33,434 nucleotides of DNA, from the NCBI GenBank assembly GCA_947427035.1, contig CANEGK010000029.1, positions 1-33,434 of the forward strand, given 5' to 3'. The position numbers and the translations under genes are program-made. The notes under the pieces are model-generated. The model was not told the DNA's origin, did not search any database, and worked only from the letters and a program-made list of their open reading frames with translations. Below are positions 18,897 to 25,772 of the stretch, one piece after another; position 1 is the stretch's first letter; every line of letters starts with the position of its first letter. This DNA is from an uncultured Clostridium sp. (GTDB lineage: Bacteria > Bacillota > Clostridia > Oscillospirales > Butyricicoccaceae).

Positions 18897-19115
18897 TCAC
18901 AGTCTGCTCTTGTCCAGCCAATCCGTGATTTTGTTCTTTGCGCCCGAACCGCCATTCTCGTAGATATGCAAGCTGTCCAGAACCTTCGCTCCCTTTGACA
19001 GCGTCTTTATGTCGGCGGGGATGTGGCCCAGCCCGCCGCCGGTGATGTCCCGCATCTGCCGGGCGATGCCCCTGGTGTGGCCGGTATAGGAAAAATAGAC
19101 GAGCAAAGCGTTCAT
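18897..19115 (-). pseudogene. flavodoxin-like protein with internal in-frame deletion
   Basis: The first 25 residues (NALLVYFSYTGHTRGIARQM) are the flavodoxin strand-1/phosphate-loop signature. The last 30 or so (KVLDSLHIYENGGSGAKNKI, then a Trp-Leu ending) look like the C-terminal end of the same family. The product is only 72 residues, whereas flavodoxins have about 140-180. The middle, including the other FMN loops, is absent while the frame stays open. I infer a deletion remnant, so it is unlikely to bind FMN normally. It sits between the hydrolase and DUF362 genes with a normal ribosome binding site. Confidence 0.6.
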
Positions 19116-19131
19116 GTTTTCTTTCCCTCTC

Positions 19132-20106
19132 TTATTTCAGGAACTCACGGAAGAATTCTTCCAGTTTGTCAAAGGGGATGATGTCCAGACGGTCATACAG
19201 ATCGGTGTGGACAGCGCCGGGGATAATCAGCAGCTCCTTATTCTCACCGGTCAGCATAGCGAAGGCATCCTTGCTGAAGTAACAGGAGTGGGCCTTCTCG
19301 CCGTGCATGACCAGGACAGCGCTGCGAATCTCGCCCGCATACTGCAAAATGGGCATATTGAGGAAGGACATACAGCCGGTCACATTCCAGCCGCCGTTGG
19401 AGTTCAGCGACCGGGCGTGATACCCACGGCTGGTTTTATAGTAGTCGTAGTAGTCCTTCATATAGAAGGGGGCGTCCTCCGGGAGCATATCCGGCAGACC
19501 GCCAGCCAGGGCGTATTCGCCGCGCTTGTAGTCAAGGGTCCTCTGGGCATTCATGGCTTTGCGCTTTTCATGCCGGGCCTCCTCGCTGTCCTCGGCATCG
19601 AAATAGCCTTTGGCGTTCACACGAGCCATATCGTACATGGTAGATGCGACCGTGGCCTTGATCCGGGTGTCGATTGCCGCCGCATTCAGCGCCATGCCGC
19701 CCCAGCCGCAGATGCCGATGATGCCGATCCTTTCCGGGTCCACGTTGTCTTGGACGGACAGGAAATCCACCGCCGCCTGGAAATCCTCGGTGTTGATGTC
19801 CGGGGATGCCATATAGCGGGGAGTGCCGCCGCTCTCGCCGGTGAAGGATGGGTCAAAGGCGATGGTCAGGAACCCTCGCTCCGCCATGGTCTGGGCATAC
19901 AGCCCGGCAGCCTGCTCCTTCACCGCGCCGAAGGGGCCGCAGACGGCGATGGCGGGCAGCTTCCCGGTCTGGCTTTTGGGAGCGTAGAGGTCAGCGGCCA
20001 GTGTGATCCCATAGCGATTGTGAAAGGTCACTTTGCTGTGATCCACTTTCGAGCTCTGCGGGAAGGTCTTATCCCATTTCTGGGTCAGTGTCAGTTTTTC
20101 TCCCAT
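19132..20106 (-). CDS. alpha/beta hydrolase (dienelactone-hydrolase-like)
   Basis: The 324-residue cytosolic protein has an alpha/beta hydrolase fold: PAIAVCGPFGAVKEQ (oxyanion region), FDPSFTGESGG, then the nucleophile elbow IGICGWGG with Cys133 where many relatives have Ser, and a late GAVHTDLYD with His300. Cys nucleophiles occur in dienelactone-hydrolase-type members, so this need not be an inactive enzyme. The substrate is unknown. AGGAGGG precedes the start. It belongs to the LysR-divergent operon; such hydrolases often sit with flavodoxins and LysR regulators in Clostridia. Confidence 0.87.
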   Translation of the reverse strand: MGEKLTLTQKWDKTFPQSSKVDHSKVTFHNRYGITLAADLYAPKSQTGKLPAIAVCGPFGAVKEQAAGLYAQTMAERGFLTIAFDPSFTGESGGTPRYMASPDINTEDFQAAVDFLSVQDNVDPERIGIIGICGWGGMALNAAAIDTRIKATVASTMYDMARVNAKGYFDAEDSEEARHEKRKAMNAQRTLDYKRGEYALAGGLPDMLPEDAPFYMKDYYDYYKTSRGYHARSLNSNGGWNVTGCMSFLNMPILQYAGEIRSAVLVMHGEKAHSCYFSKDAFAMLTGENKELLIIPGAVHTDLYDRLDIIPFDKLEEFFREFLK

Positions 20107-20137
20107 GATAAAATCCCTCCTGATACTTTTCGTTTGG

Positions 20138-20371
20138 TTATTTGGTTTGCTTTTCTATATTATAGACAAGATAGTCCAGACAGTCGATGCGCTTCTCGTT
20201 GACATGAAGCACATCCAGAAGCGTTTGCCGGTGGCGGGCAAGAATACGTTTTATTTCCCCGGTTCTCTTTTGCTGCGCTAATTCCACGCACCGTTGAATA
20301 ACTTCCTGTTCACAGCCTGCGTCAACAAGGTTTTGCCGAAGGATCCCCTGCGTGTCCGACGCTTCTGCCAT
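20138..20371 (-). CDS. small conserved-looking protein, first gene of LysR-divergent operon
   Basis: I do not recognise a named family. The 77-residue product is predicted all-helical and charged (LRQNLVDAGCEQEVIQRCVE, then a run to RHRQTLLDVLHVNEKRIDCLDYLVYNI). The ATG at 20371 follows GGGGGTGAG; a GTG or ATG further up is not supported. It lies 31 bases ahead of the hydrolase gene and directly faces the LysR gene, so it is probably LysR-controlled. Confidence 0.72.
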   Translation of the reverse strand: MAEASDTQGILRQNLVDAGCEQEVIQRCVELAQQKRTGEIKRILARHRQTLLDVLHVNEKRIDCLDYLVYNIEKQTK

Positions 20372-20392
20372 GTTCTCACCCCCTATGGTCAA

Positions 20393-20421
20393 AGTGTAGC
20401 ACCCTGCACTTGAAATAGCAA
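20393..20421 (-). promoter_or_regulatory. promoter of hydrolase-DUF362 operon
   Basis: On the minus strand: TTGCTA, 17 bases, then TACACT. It lies about 22 bases upstream of the 20371 start and just across from the LysR promoter. Confidence 0.5.
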
Positions 20422-20444
20422 ATACCCGATTTCTATATCATGTT

Positions 20445-20459
20445 ATTCTTGAAAGGAAT
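20445..20459. promoter_or_regulatory. candidate LysR-type box (ATTC-N7-GAAT)
   Basis: This interrupted dyad has the T-N11-A form expected for LysR-family operators. It overlaps the -35 element of the lysR promoter (20449-20454), so it could serve autorepression and divergent activation. Confidence 0.45.
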
Positions 20460-20477
20460 ATCAAGGACTGATATACT
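20449..20477 (+). promoter_or_regulatory. promoter of lysR-type gene
   Basis: On the plus strand: TTGAAA, 17 bases, TATACT. It ends 18 bases before the ATG at 20496. GAGGTGATCC is the ribosome binding site. Confidence 0.65.
20458..20474. promoter_or_regulatory. second dyad ATATCA-N5-TGATAT in lysR promoter
   Basis: A perfect 6-bp inverted repeat with a 5-base centre lies in the spacer of the lysR promoter and runs into its -10. With the adjacent ATTC-N7-GAAT box it may form the two-site operator typical of LysR regulators. Confidence 0.4.
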
Positions 20478-20495
20478 GGTTGCAGAGGTGATCCT

Positions 20496-21380
20496 ATGGA
20501 AATCAGGGTATTACGATACTTTTTGGAGGTAGCGCGGGAAGGGAGCATTACCCATGCCGCCCAGCGGCTCCATATTTCGCAGCCCACGTTATCGAAACAA
20601 CTTAAAGACCTGGAGACGGAATTGGGAAAAAAGCTGTTTACCCGCAGCAGTTTCAGCGTCCACTTGACGGATGAAGGGATGCTTTTGCGGAAACGGGCGG
20701 AGGACATTCTGGACATGGTCGATAAGACCACAGGCGAGTTTAAGGCTCTGCGTGAAATCACCGGCGGCGACATCCGTATTGGCTGTGCTGAATCGGATGG
20801 TATCAAATACTTGGCTCACTGCGTGAAAGCTTTGCAGGATGGCTATCCCCGTATCCGGGTTCACCTGTATAGCGGGGATACGGAAGATTTGGCAGAGCGG
20901 TTGGACCGGGGCCAGCTGGATTTTATGGTGATCTCCCAGGATGTGGATTTAAGCAAGTACAACTATCTGAAGCTGCCTGCCATAGATTCCTGGGGCGTAA
21001 TTATGAGAAAGGACAGCCCCCTTGCGGCAAAGGATGCTGTCCAGATGGATGATTTGTTGGAGCTTCCCATTATCACCTCTCGTCAAGGTATTCGAGAGGA
21101 CTTGCCAAAGTGGTTCACGGAAAAAGTCGATCGGTTAAACATTGTGGCCACCTTCAACTTGGCTTATAACGCCGGCATTTTGGTTCGGGAAGGGCTGGGT
21201 TATGCAATTACTTTTGACAGGCTCATTAACACCGGAACCGACAGTGAATTATGTTTCCGTCCCCTGACCCCAGTATTAGAAACGAAAATGTATGTAATAT
21301 GGAAAAAATATCAAGTTTTTTCGCCGGTTGCCGGATTATTGCTTCATGAAATGAAAACGCGATATCATCCCACTGCCTAA
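20496..21380 (+). CDS. LysR-family transcriptional regulator
   Basis: The 294-residue regulator has an N-terminal winged helix-turn-helix (FLEVAREGSITHAAQRLHIS then QPTLSKQLKDLE, residues 10-41) and a C-terminal periplasmic-binding-protein-like effector domain. In that domain GGDIRIGCAESDG begins near 90 and GIREDLPKWF lies near 190. It is the only clear plus-strand gene here and diverges from the hydrolase-DUF362 operon, which it most likely controls. The inducer is unknown. Confidence 0.92.
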   Translation: MEIRVLRYFLEVAREGSITHAAQRLHISQPTLSKQLKDLETELGKKLFTRSSFSVHLTDEGMLLRKRAEDILDMVDKTTGEFKALREITGGDIRIGCAESDGIKYLAHCVKALQDGYPRIRVHLYSGDTEDLAERLDRGQLDFMVISQDVDLSKYNYLKLPAIDSWGVIMRKDSPLAAKDAVQMDDLLELPIITSRQGIREDLPKWFTEKVDRLNIVATFNLAYNAGILVREGLGYAITFDRLINTGTDSELCFRPLTPVLETKMYVIWKKYQVFSPVAGLLLHEMKTRYHPTA

Positions 21381-21415
21381 AGGGCCTCCCTGGTTCCAGC
21401 GGCCAGGGAAGCCCT
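21381..21415 (+). terminator. hairpin after LysR gene
   Basis: AGGGC plus CTCCCTGG pairs with CCAGGGA plus AGCCCT, directly after the LysR stop. There is no good T run, so termination would be weak. The 21381-21622 interval otherwise holds only this hairpin and the one at 21464-21498. Confidence 0.4.
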
Positions 21416-21463
21416 CGCGGCTCCTTGCATGACTCTTTGCCAGACATGAATCGGATAAAATAT

Positions 21464-21498
21464 GCCCGTACAGCGGCTGCCAAAACCGCCATACGGGC
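21464..21498 (-). terminator. hairpin after the PHP gene
   Basis: GCCCGTA pairs with TACGGGC, and the stem continues with a GGCGG/CCGC-type inner helix around a T-rich loop. On the minus strand ATATTTTAT follows. It probably ends the sulfotransferase-kinase-PHP transcript, about 125 bases past its last stop. Confidence 0.5.
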
Positions 21499-21622
21499 TT
21501 TCTCCTACTCGTTTTTACTGTTTCAAAAGCCGGTCCAGCGCGTATTTCTGCCGGATGCCGTCGTAAGATACCAGGGGATCGTTATCCATAGTAAGCAGAA
21601 TTTTGCGGCACTTTCGTCATTT

Positions 21623-22453
21623 TTATACTTTGCCTGACATCAGCCAATCCAGGCTTAGACTTAGTGCCGCCAGCTTCACATCCGGCTTGACCTTTTCACC
21701 GTGAAAGTCACTGCCGCCAGTCTGGTGCAGGCGGTATTGCTCTGCCAGCTTCAGATAAAATTGTTGCTGTTCCACTGAATATTTGGGGTAATAGCATTCT
21801 ATGGCATCCAGTCCCCAGTCCGCTAGCTGCCTCACCAGGGCCTCCAGTTCCTCGTCCGGCAGCTCCATCTGGTAGGGATGGGCCAGAGAGGCTTTCCCGC
21901 CTGCGGCATGGATGTCTTCCACACATGTGCGGGCATCGGCCTTGAAGCGCGTTACTTTTTGGCGGAATTCAGGAGTGTCCAAATAGCGCTCAAATGCATC
22001 CCTGCCGGTAGAGACATAACCATGCCGAACCAGCACCTGCGCAAAATGGGGCCGTGCGATAATCTCGCCTCCTGCCAGTTCCTCCACCTCGGAGAGGTCG
22101 ATGCCTGCGCCCTTTTCCCGGAGAAAGTCGATGATTTTGTACTTCCGGTTGTCCCTGCCCTCTCTAAAGCGTTCGCACAGCCGGGATAATGCGGATTCCC
22201 CGGACCGGAACTCATATCCTAAAATATGAAAATTGGGGTACTCCCGGGCACTCAGCTCTACCCCGCGGATGACCCGCAATCCCAGCGCTTTTCCGGCTTC
22301 CATGGCCTCGTCCACACCGGCAATGGTGTCGTGGTCGGTGATTGCCAACGCTTGAATACCGGCAGCTTTGGCTAAACCGACCAGCTCTGTTGGAGTATAT
22401 TGCCCGTCTGAAGCTGTGGTGTGCGTATGCAAATCTGCAAAAACTGCCGTCAT
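21623..22453 (-). CDS. PHP-domain phosphoesterase (candidate 3',5'-nucleoside bisphosphate phosphatase)
   Basis: The 276-residue protein is a metal-dependent PHP enzyme of the YciV/RNase AM type. Metal ligands are visible: HTH at 9-11, ITDHDT with D40 and H41, E66 in GVELSA, H136 in ARPHFA, H192 in SLAHPYQ, and GSDFHG with D249 and H251. Characterised relatives hydrolyse 3'-phosphoadenosine 5'-phosphate (pAp) and trim short RNAs from the 5' end. Here its start overlaps the stop of an APS-kinase-like gene (ATGA), so removing a 3',5'-bisphosphate by-product of the neighbouring transferase is the natural reading. That role is inference. Confidence 0.9.
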   Translation of the reverse strand: MTAVFADLHTHTTASDGQYTPTELVGLAKAAGIQALAITDHDTIAGVDEAMEAGKALGLRVIRGVELSAREYPNFHILGYEFRSGESALSRLCERFREGRDNRKYKIIDFLREKGAGIDLSEVEELAGGEIIARPHFAQVLVRHGYVSTGRDAFERYLDTPEFRQKVTRFKADARTCVEDIHAAGGKASLAHPYQMELPDEELEALVRQLADWGLDAIECYYPKYSVEQQQFYLKLAEQYRLHQTGGSDFHGEKVKPDVKLAALSLSLDWLMSGKV

Positions 22454-23604
22454 ACTACCACTTCCGGCTTGACTGCCACAATGCGTATTACCGGCGGGTC
22501 GTCGTTGCCGTATGGGGCAAAGCCGGTGCGTTCCTGCGCATACTCAACGCGGAAGCCTCGGCGCTCCAGTGACTCTGTCAGCTCATCCAGCACAATAAAC
22601 CGGCGATAATGGTTGTCATAGAAAAAGGCGTTGCGTTCCACCTGCTTTCCCTTTCCGAAGAGAGGGTCATGAACGCTGCGAACTTCGATGAACAGCTTCC
22701 CTCCGGTCCGCAGGCCGTTGAACACATTCCCAAGCAGCACCTGCTGCTGGTTGCAGTTTATGGAATGGATGGTAAAACGGCTGTAAGCATAATCATAGCT
22801 TTCCGGCTGATGGATATCTGAATTTACAAAATCCCCCTGCCGAAAGTCCGCGTTAGGGATATTTTTGCTTTTCAGCTGTGTGATGGCTTCACTGGACATA
22901 TCCAGCGCCGTCACCCGTAAGCCCTGTCTGGCGAAAAATACTGCGTCCCTTCCATTCCCGCAGCCGAGCTCCACCATATGCTTTCCAGCTTCTGTCAGTG
23001 TAGCCACATATCCGGCAAAGGGGGACGGTTCTTCCGAGCACACACGGTTTTTGTAATACTGGTTCCAGTAAGCGGTATTGTCCACCATATTTTCTACAAT
23101 ATTCGGGTACAATTTCCGCTCCAGCTGCTCTACAAGCGACAGCGGCGTCTGATCGCCGTCATTTGGCAGTACAACATCGGGGGACCGGGGCTCGTCAAAG
23201 GGCAGGTCGATGCCCACCACATTCTTTCCGGCGGTATACAGTCCCTTCTGATTGCGGGAAAGCAGTGTGTCCTTGCTGACTTTTATGTAAATTTCCTTAT
23301 AATTTGGAATGTTCTCTTTATTCCATTGCCGCACGCTCTCGTACATGGCGATAGAACACACTACCACGTCGATTCCCTGACCGGCCAGCAGCTTGCACAC
23401 TCGGAAAATGCGCCCGGCCCAGCGCAGACGCTCGTCATTGGTGTAGCCTACGTCCTCGCCGAAGGCCACGCGAATTTCATCCCCGTCCAGCAGAACCACG
23501 TTGGGCTTGGTGGCTTTCAGCCGTTGATGAAACAGTCCCCCGATGGTAGTCTTGCCCGCGCCGGACAGTCCGGTGAAAAAATATACGGTGCCTTGCTCAC
23601 TCAT
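22450..23604 (-). CDS. APS-kinase-like / SAM methyltransferase fusion
   Basis: The protein has 384 residues in two domains. Residues 1-165 form a P-loop kinase of the adenylylsulfate kinase superfamily (GLSGAGKTT at 12-20, LLDGDEIR at 38-45, QKGLYTAGKN at 119-128, GIDLPFDEPRSPDVV). Residues 175-384 are a class I SAM methyltransferase (VELGCGNGRD at 211-220, LDMS near 234). The classic APS-binding segment (DRxENxRR) is not preserved (DERLRWAGRI instead), so the substrate may be APS or another 5'-diphosphate nucleotide. Campylobacter Cj1415, once called APS kinase, actually phosphorylates CDP-phosphoramidate. It is packed 10 bases after the sulfotransferase-like gene. Confidence 0.88.
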   Translation of the reverse strand: MSEQGTVYFFTGLSGAGKTTIGGLFHQRLKATKPNVVLLDGDEIRVAFGEDVGYTNDERLRWAGRIFRVCKLLAGQGIDVVVCSIAMYESVRQWNKENIPNYKEIYIKVSKDTLLSRNQKGLYTAGKNVVGIDLPFDEPRSPDVVLPNDGDQTPLSLVEQLERKLYPNIVENMVDNTAYWNQYYKNRVCSEEPSPFAGYVATLTEAGKHMVELGCGNGRDAVFFARQGLRVTALDMSSEAITQLKSKNIPNADFRQGDFVNSDIHQPESYDYAYSRFTIHSINCNQQQVLLGNVFNGLRTGGKLFIEVRSVHDPLFGKGKQVERNAFFYDNHYRRFIVLDELTESLERRGFRVEYAQERTGFAPYGNDDPPVIRIVAVKPEVVV

Positions 23605-23614
23605 GACGTCCTCC

Positions 23615-25630
23615 TCAATGATACAGCGGCTGCTCCAGCAGCGCAGGGTCCAGCTTCAGCCTGGGCATCATGTGTAAAGGCTGGCCGTTCTTGTTGACGA
23701 AGCGCAGACCTTCACGCATCAAAACGTCTGTGATTTCCACTCGGTTTTTGTGGTAATCTTTCAGCCGGTCATCAAGCATTTTCGCGCGGATTTCCTGCGC
23801 TTCTTCCTCCGTTGCCGGCTTTCCATCCCGAAATATTTTTGTATCAGAATACATTCTTTCCCATGTTTTTTTCACATAGCTGTCCAGTGTTGTAAAATCG
23901 TCAACCAGTGCGCGGGCTTGCTCCGCATTCAGCTCTTTACCGTCATGGTAATTAAAATCATAGCCGTAATACGCGTATACATCACGCATAAAATATTCGA
24001 TGTATTTTCGTTCGCTGTCATTGACGAAATCGTCATAAGTGCGGTATATCGTCGAAGTGTCAAATCCAACGGCATTTTCTATTCCCAACAGGGTTTGGGT
24101 TGGATCTCGTTTTCCGTCCTCCGAGCAATAAGTCAAGCTTTCCGTATACGGCAGATCCAGGAACGCCGCCAAAGCAGTAAAAGTGGCCTTCGGGTTCAGC
24201 TTTCCGTCCTCAAACCGCACCAGTACGCTGTCGTGGTACAGCCTGTCCTGCGGATCTATCATGAAGCTCCTATTCAAAACACGGTCGATTACGGCATTGC
24301 GTATAACTCGTTTCTTACCATCCTCTTCGCCCTCGATACAGCTTCGGTACATAAACCGCACAGAGGCCCCATAACTTGTAGTCGGGCGGCGCATGGGGGT
24401 AAAGGTTTTAATATATTTAAACCCCAGAAAAAGCGGCGAGGAACGCACATTTTCATATTCATCCGACTGGAGCACCACCCTTCCCGCGCGGTCTACATGA
24501 AGGCTGTAGATAATGTTGTGAAAGTGCGGCTGGAAAAACAGCGCAGGCACAATTCGCGAAGCCTTGTCCGTAAATGTCGTCCCGCCCTTCTGGTTGAGGT
24601 ACATAGCGACAAAATAGTCCTTATCACTGGGGTCGCGCATACTGTAAAGCTCCGCCACAAGCCGCGGACTCCAATCTGTAAACATCTTGATTGCGTTCTG
24701 CAAGCTTCCCGCTCTCTTCAGATCCGCCTTTAATTTTTCTATCACTTCACCTACGCTGGACAGCATAATGGACGGCAGGGCTACCAGATTTGGATGAGCG
24801 TCAAAGATCTCGTTGAAAAAGTCGCCGCCGTTGTGGGATGAGAGCTGGGTGTGCCATATCAGCCGGTTGTACTCGCTCAGCGCCACGGGCTGAACGGGGA
24901 ACTGGCTATAGTCGATGCCAAAGCGTTCTTTGAAATCTATGGGGTACTGTTCAATCTCGTTTTCAATGAGAAACACCGCCTTGCCGCTTTCCGTCAGAGG
25001 CTTCATATTTAACACCTGCAGCCAGGCGCAGAACACCGGCCAGTCGGTATAATGGAGATAGATGTGGTTTTCCCTGCCCACATCCTCGCTTTTGCGCACA
25101 TTGTCGTTGAGGTATTCCAGCTCATACTGGGAAAACACATCGCCCGCCAAAATGGGGTCATCTAAGTTCTTGAAAAAATTCCGGCTGACAACCTGGTCCC
25201 GGACATTGACAAACTCCCCAAACCGCCCCTCCGAAACATAGAGCGGCACATATCCGTGGTGGTCGTCATAGGGGAAGAAGCGGATGGGCAGCTCCTCAAA
25301 GGATGGGAAATCCCGCCGGAACAGGTAAGGATATTTCTCCAGCCACTTGCAGTTGCGCTCGTAACGGTTTTTCAGCGCGCTGGCGTTGGGCTCGTAAAAA
25401 ACCGCCGTCATCAGCTCCAGCACGTCGTTTTTATGGAACCCGTCGTTATACAGTTCCTTAAAACAGGTGTAGGACACCCGATAATCCCCTCCGTGCTGGA
25501 GATTGTACGCCGCGGCCTCCATTTTTTCGGCAGGCTCCAACCCCGCGCTTATGGCCATGTTATACGCCCTGACGGCGTCTTCCGTCTGCTCCAGGGCGGC
25601 CATACGGCGCGCTATTTCAATGGCTTGCAT
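23615..25630 (-). CDS. sulfotransferase-like protein with N-terminal helical repeats
   Basis: The protein has 671 residues. The N-terminal 70 or so look like TPR-type helices (AYNMAISAGLEPAEKMEAAA). An uncharacterised middle follows (YLFRRDFPSFEELPIRFFPY; ENHIYLHYTDWPVFCAWLQ). From about 255 the sequence resembles the start of bacterial sulfotransferases: a strand, a loop at HTQLSSHNGGDF where the phosphate-binding PxSGTT loop would be, then FNEIFDAHPNLVALPS. A typical second element, VLVRFEDGKLNP then KATFTALAAFLDLPY, is at 470-495. The donor-binding loop is divergent, so the transferred group is uncertain. AAAGGAG precedes the ATG. The gene lies 142 bases downstream of the flagellin stop on the same strand. 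Confidence 0.72.
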   Translation of the reverse strand: MQAIEIARRMAALEQTEDAVRAYNMAISAGLEPAEKMEAAAYNLQHGGDYRVSYTCFKELYNDGFHKNDVLELMTAVFYEPNASALKNRYERNCKWLEKYPYLFRRDFPSFEELPIRFFPYDDHHGYVPLYVSEGRFGEFVNVRDQVVSRNFFKNLDDPILAGDVFSQYELEYLNDNVRKSEDVGRENHIYLHYTDWPVFCAWLQVLNMKPLTESGKAVFLIENEIEQYPIDFKERFGIDYSQFPVQPVALSEYNRLIWHTQLSSHNGGDFFNEIFDAHPNLVALPSIMLSSVGEVIEKLKADLKRAGSLQNAIKMFTDWSPRLVAELYSMRDPSDKDYFVAMYLNQKGGTTFTDKASRIVPALFFQPHFHNIIYSLHVDRAGRVVLQSDEYENVRSSPLFLGFKYIKTFTPMRRPTTSYGASVRFMYRSCIEGEEDGKKRVIRNAVIDRVLNRSFMIDPQDRLYHDSVLVRFEDGKLNPKATFTALAAFLDLPYTESLTYCSEDGKRDPTQTLLGIENAVGFDTSTIYRTYDDFVNDSERKYIEYFMRDVYAYYGYDFNYHDGKELNAEQARALVDDFTTLDSYVKKTWERMYSDTKIFRDGKPATEEEAQEIRAKMLDDRLKDYHKNRVEITDVLMREGLRFVNKNGQPLHMMPRLKLDPALLEQPLYH

Positions 25631-25655
25631 ATAAAAACTCCTTTCCGTGACGTTC

Positions 25656-25686
25656 GGGAGAACCGTTTTTCGGAAGCGGCTCTCCC
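25656..25686 (-). other. leader hairpin before the sulfotransferase-like gene
   Basis: A 10-bp stem with one G-U pair (GGGAGAACCG with CGGCTCTCCC) sits between the flagellin terminator and the ribosome binding site at about 25640. I find no convincing promoter in 25631-25772, so the cassette may depend on read-through from flagellin, and this hairpin may protect or process the transcript. Confidence 0.45.
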
Positions 25687-25700
25687 CAAAGCCCCGGGTT

Positions 25701-25731
25701 GATAAAACAGGGGCGGGCCGAAGCCCGCCCC
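25701..25731 (-). terminator. flagellin terminator (UUCG tetraloop)
   Basis: A perfect 9-bp GC stem (25710-25718 with 25723-25731) is capped by TTCG on the minus strand and followed by TGTTTTATC. It is 41 bases after the flagellin stop and is a very stable intrinsic terminator. Confidence 0.85.
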
Positions 25732-25772
25732 CCGGTGTTGGGTCTATGCGGTTTTTCCAAAAACAACTGGGA

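Noticed and set aside
21515..21616. A 33-codon minus-strand frame after the PHP stop, containing MDNDPLVSYDGIRQKYALDR.
   Set aside because: It looks protein-like and could be the tail of a lost gene, but has no ribosome binding site and no length to identify. It is recorded only as a possible relic.
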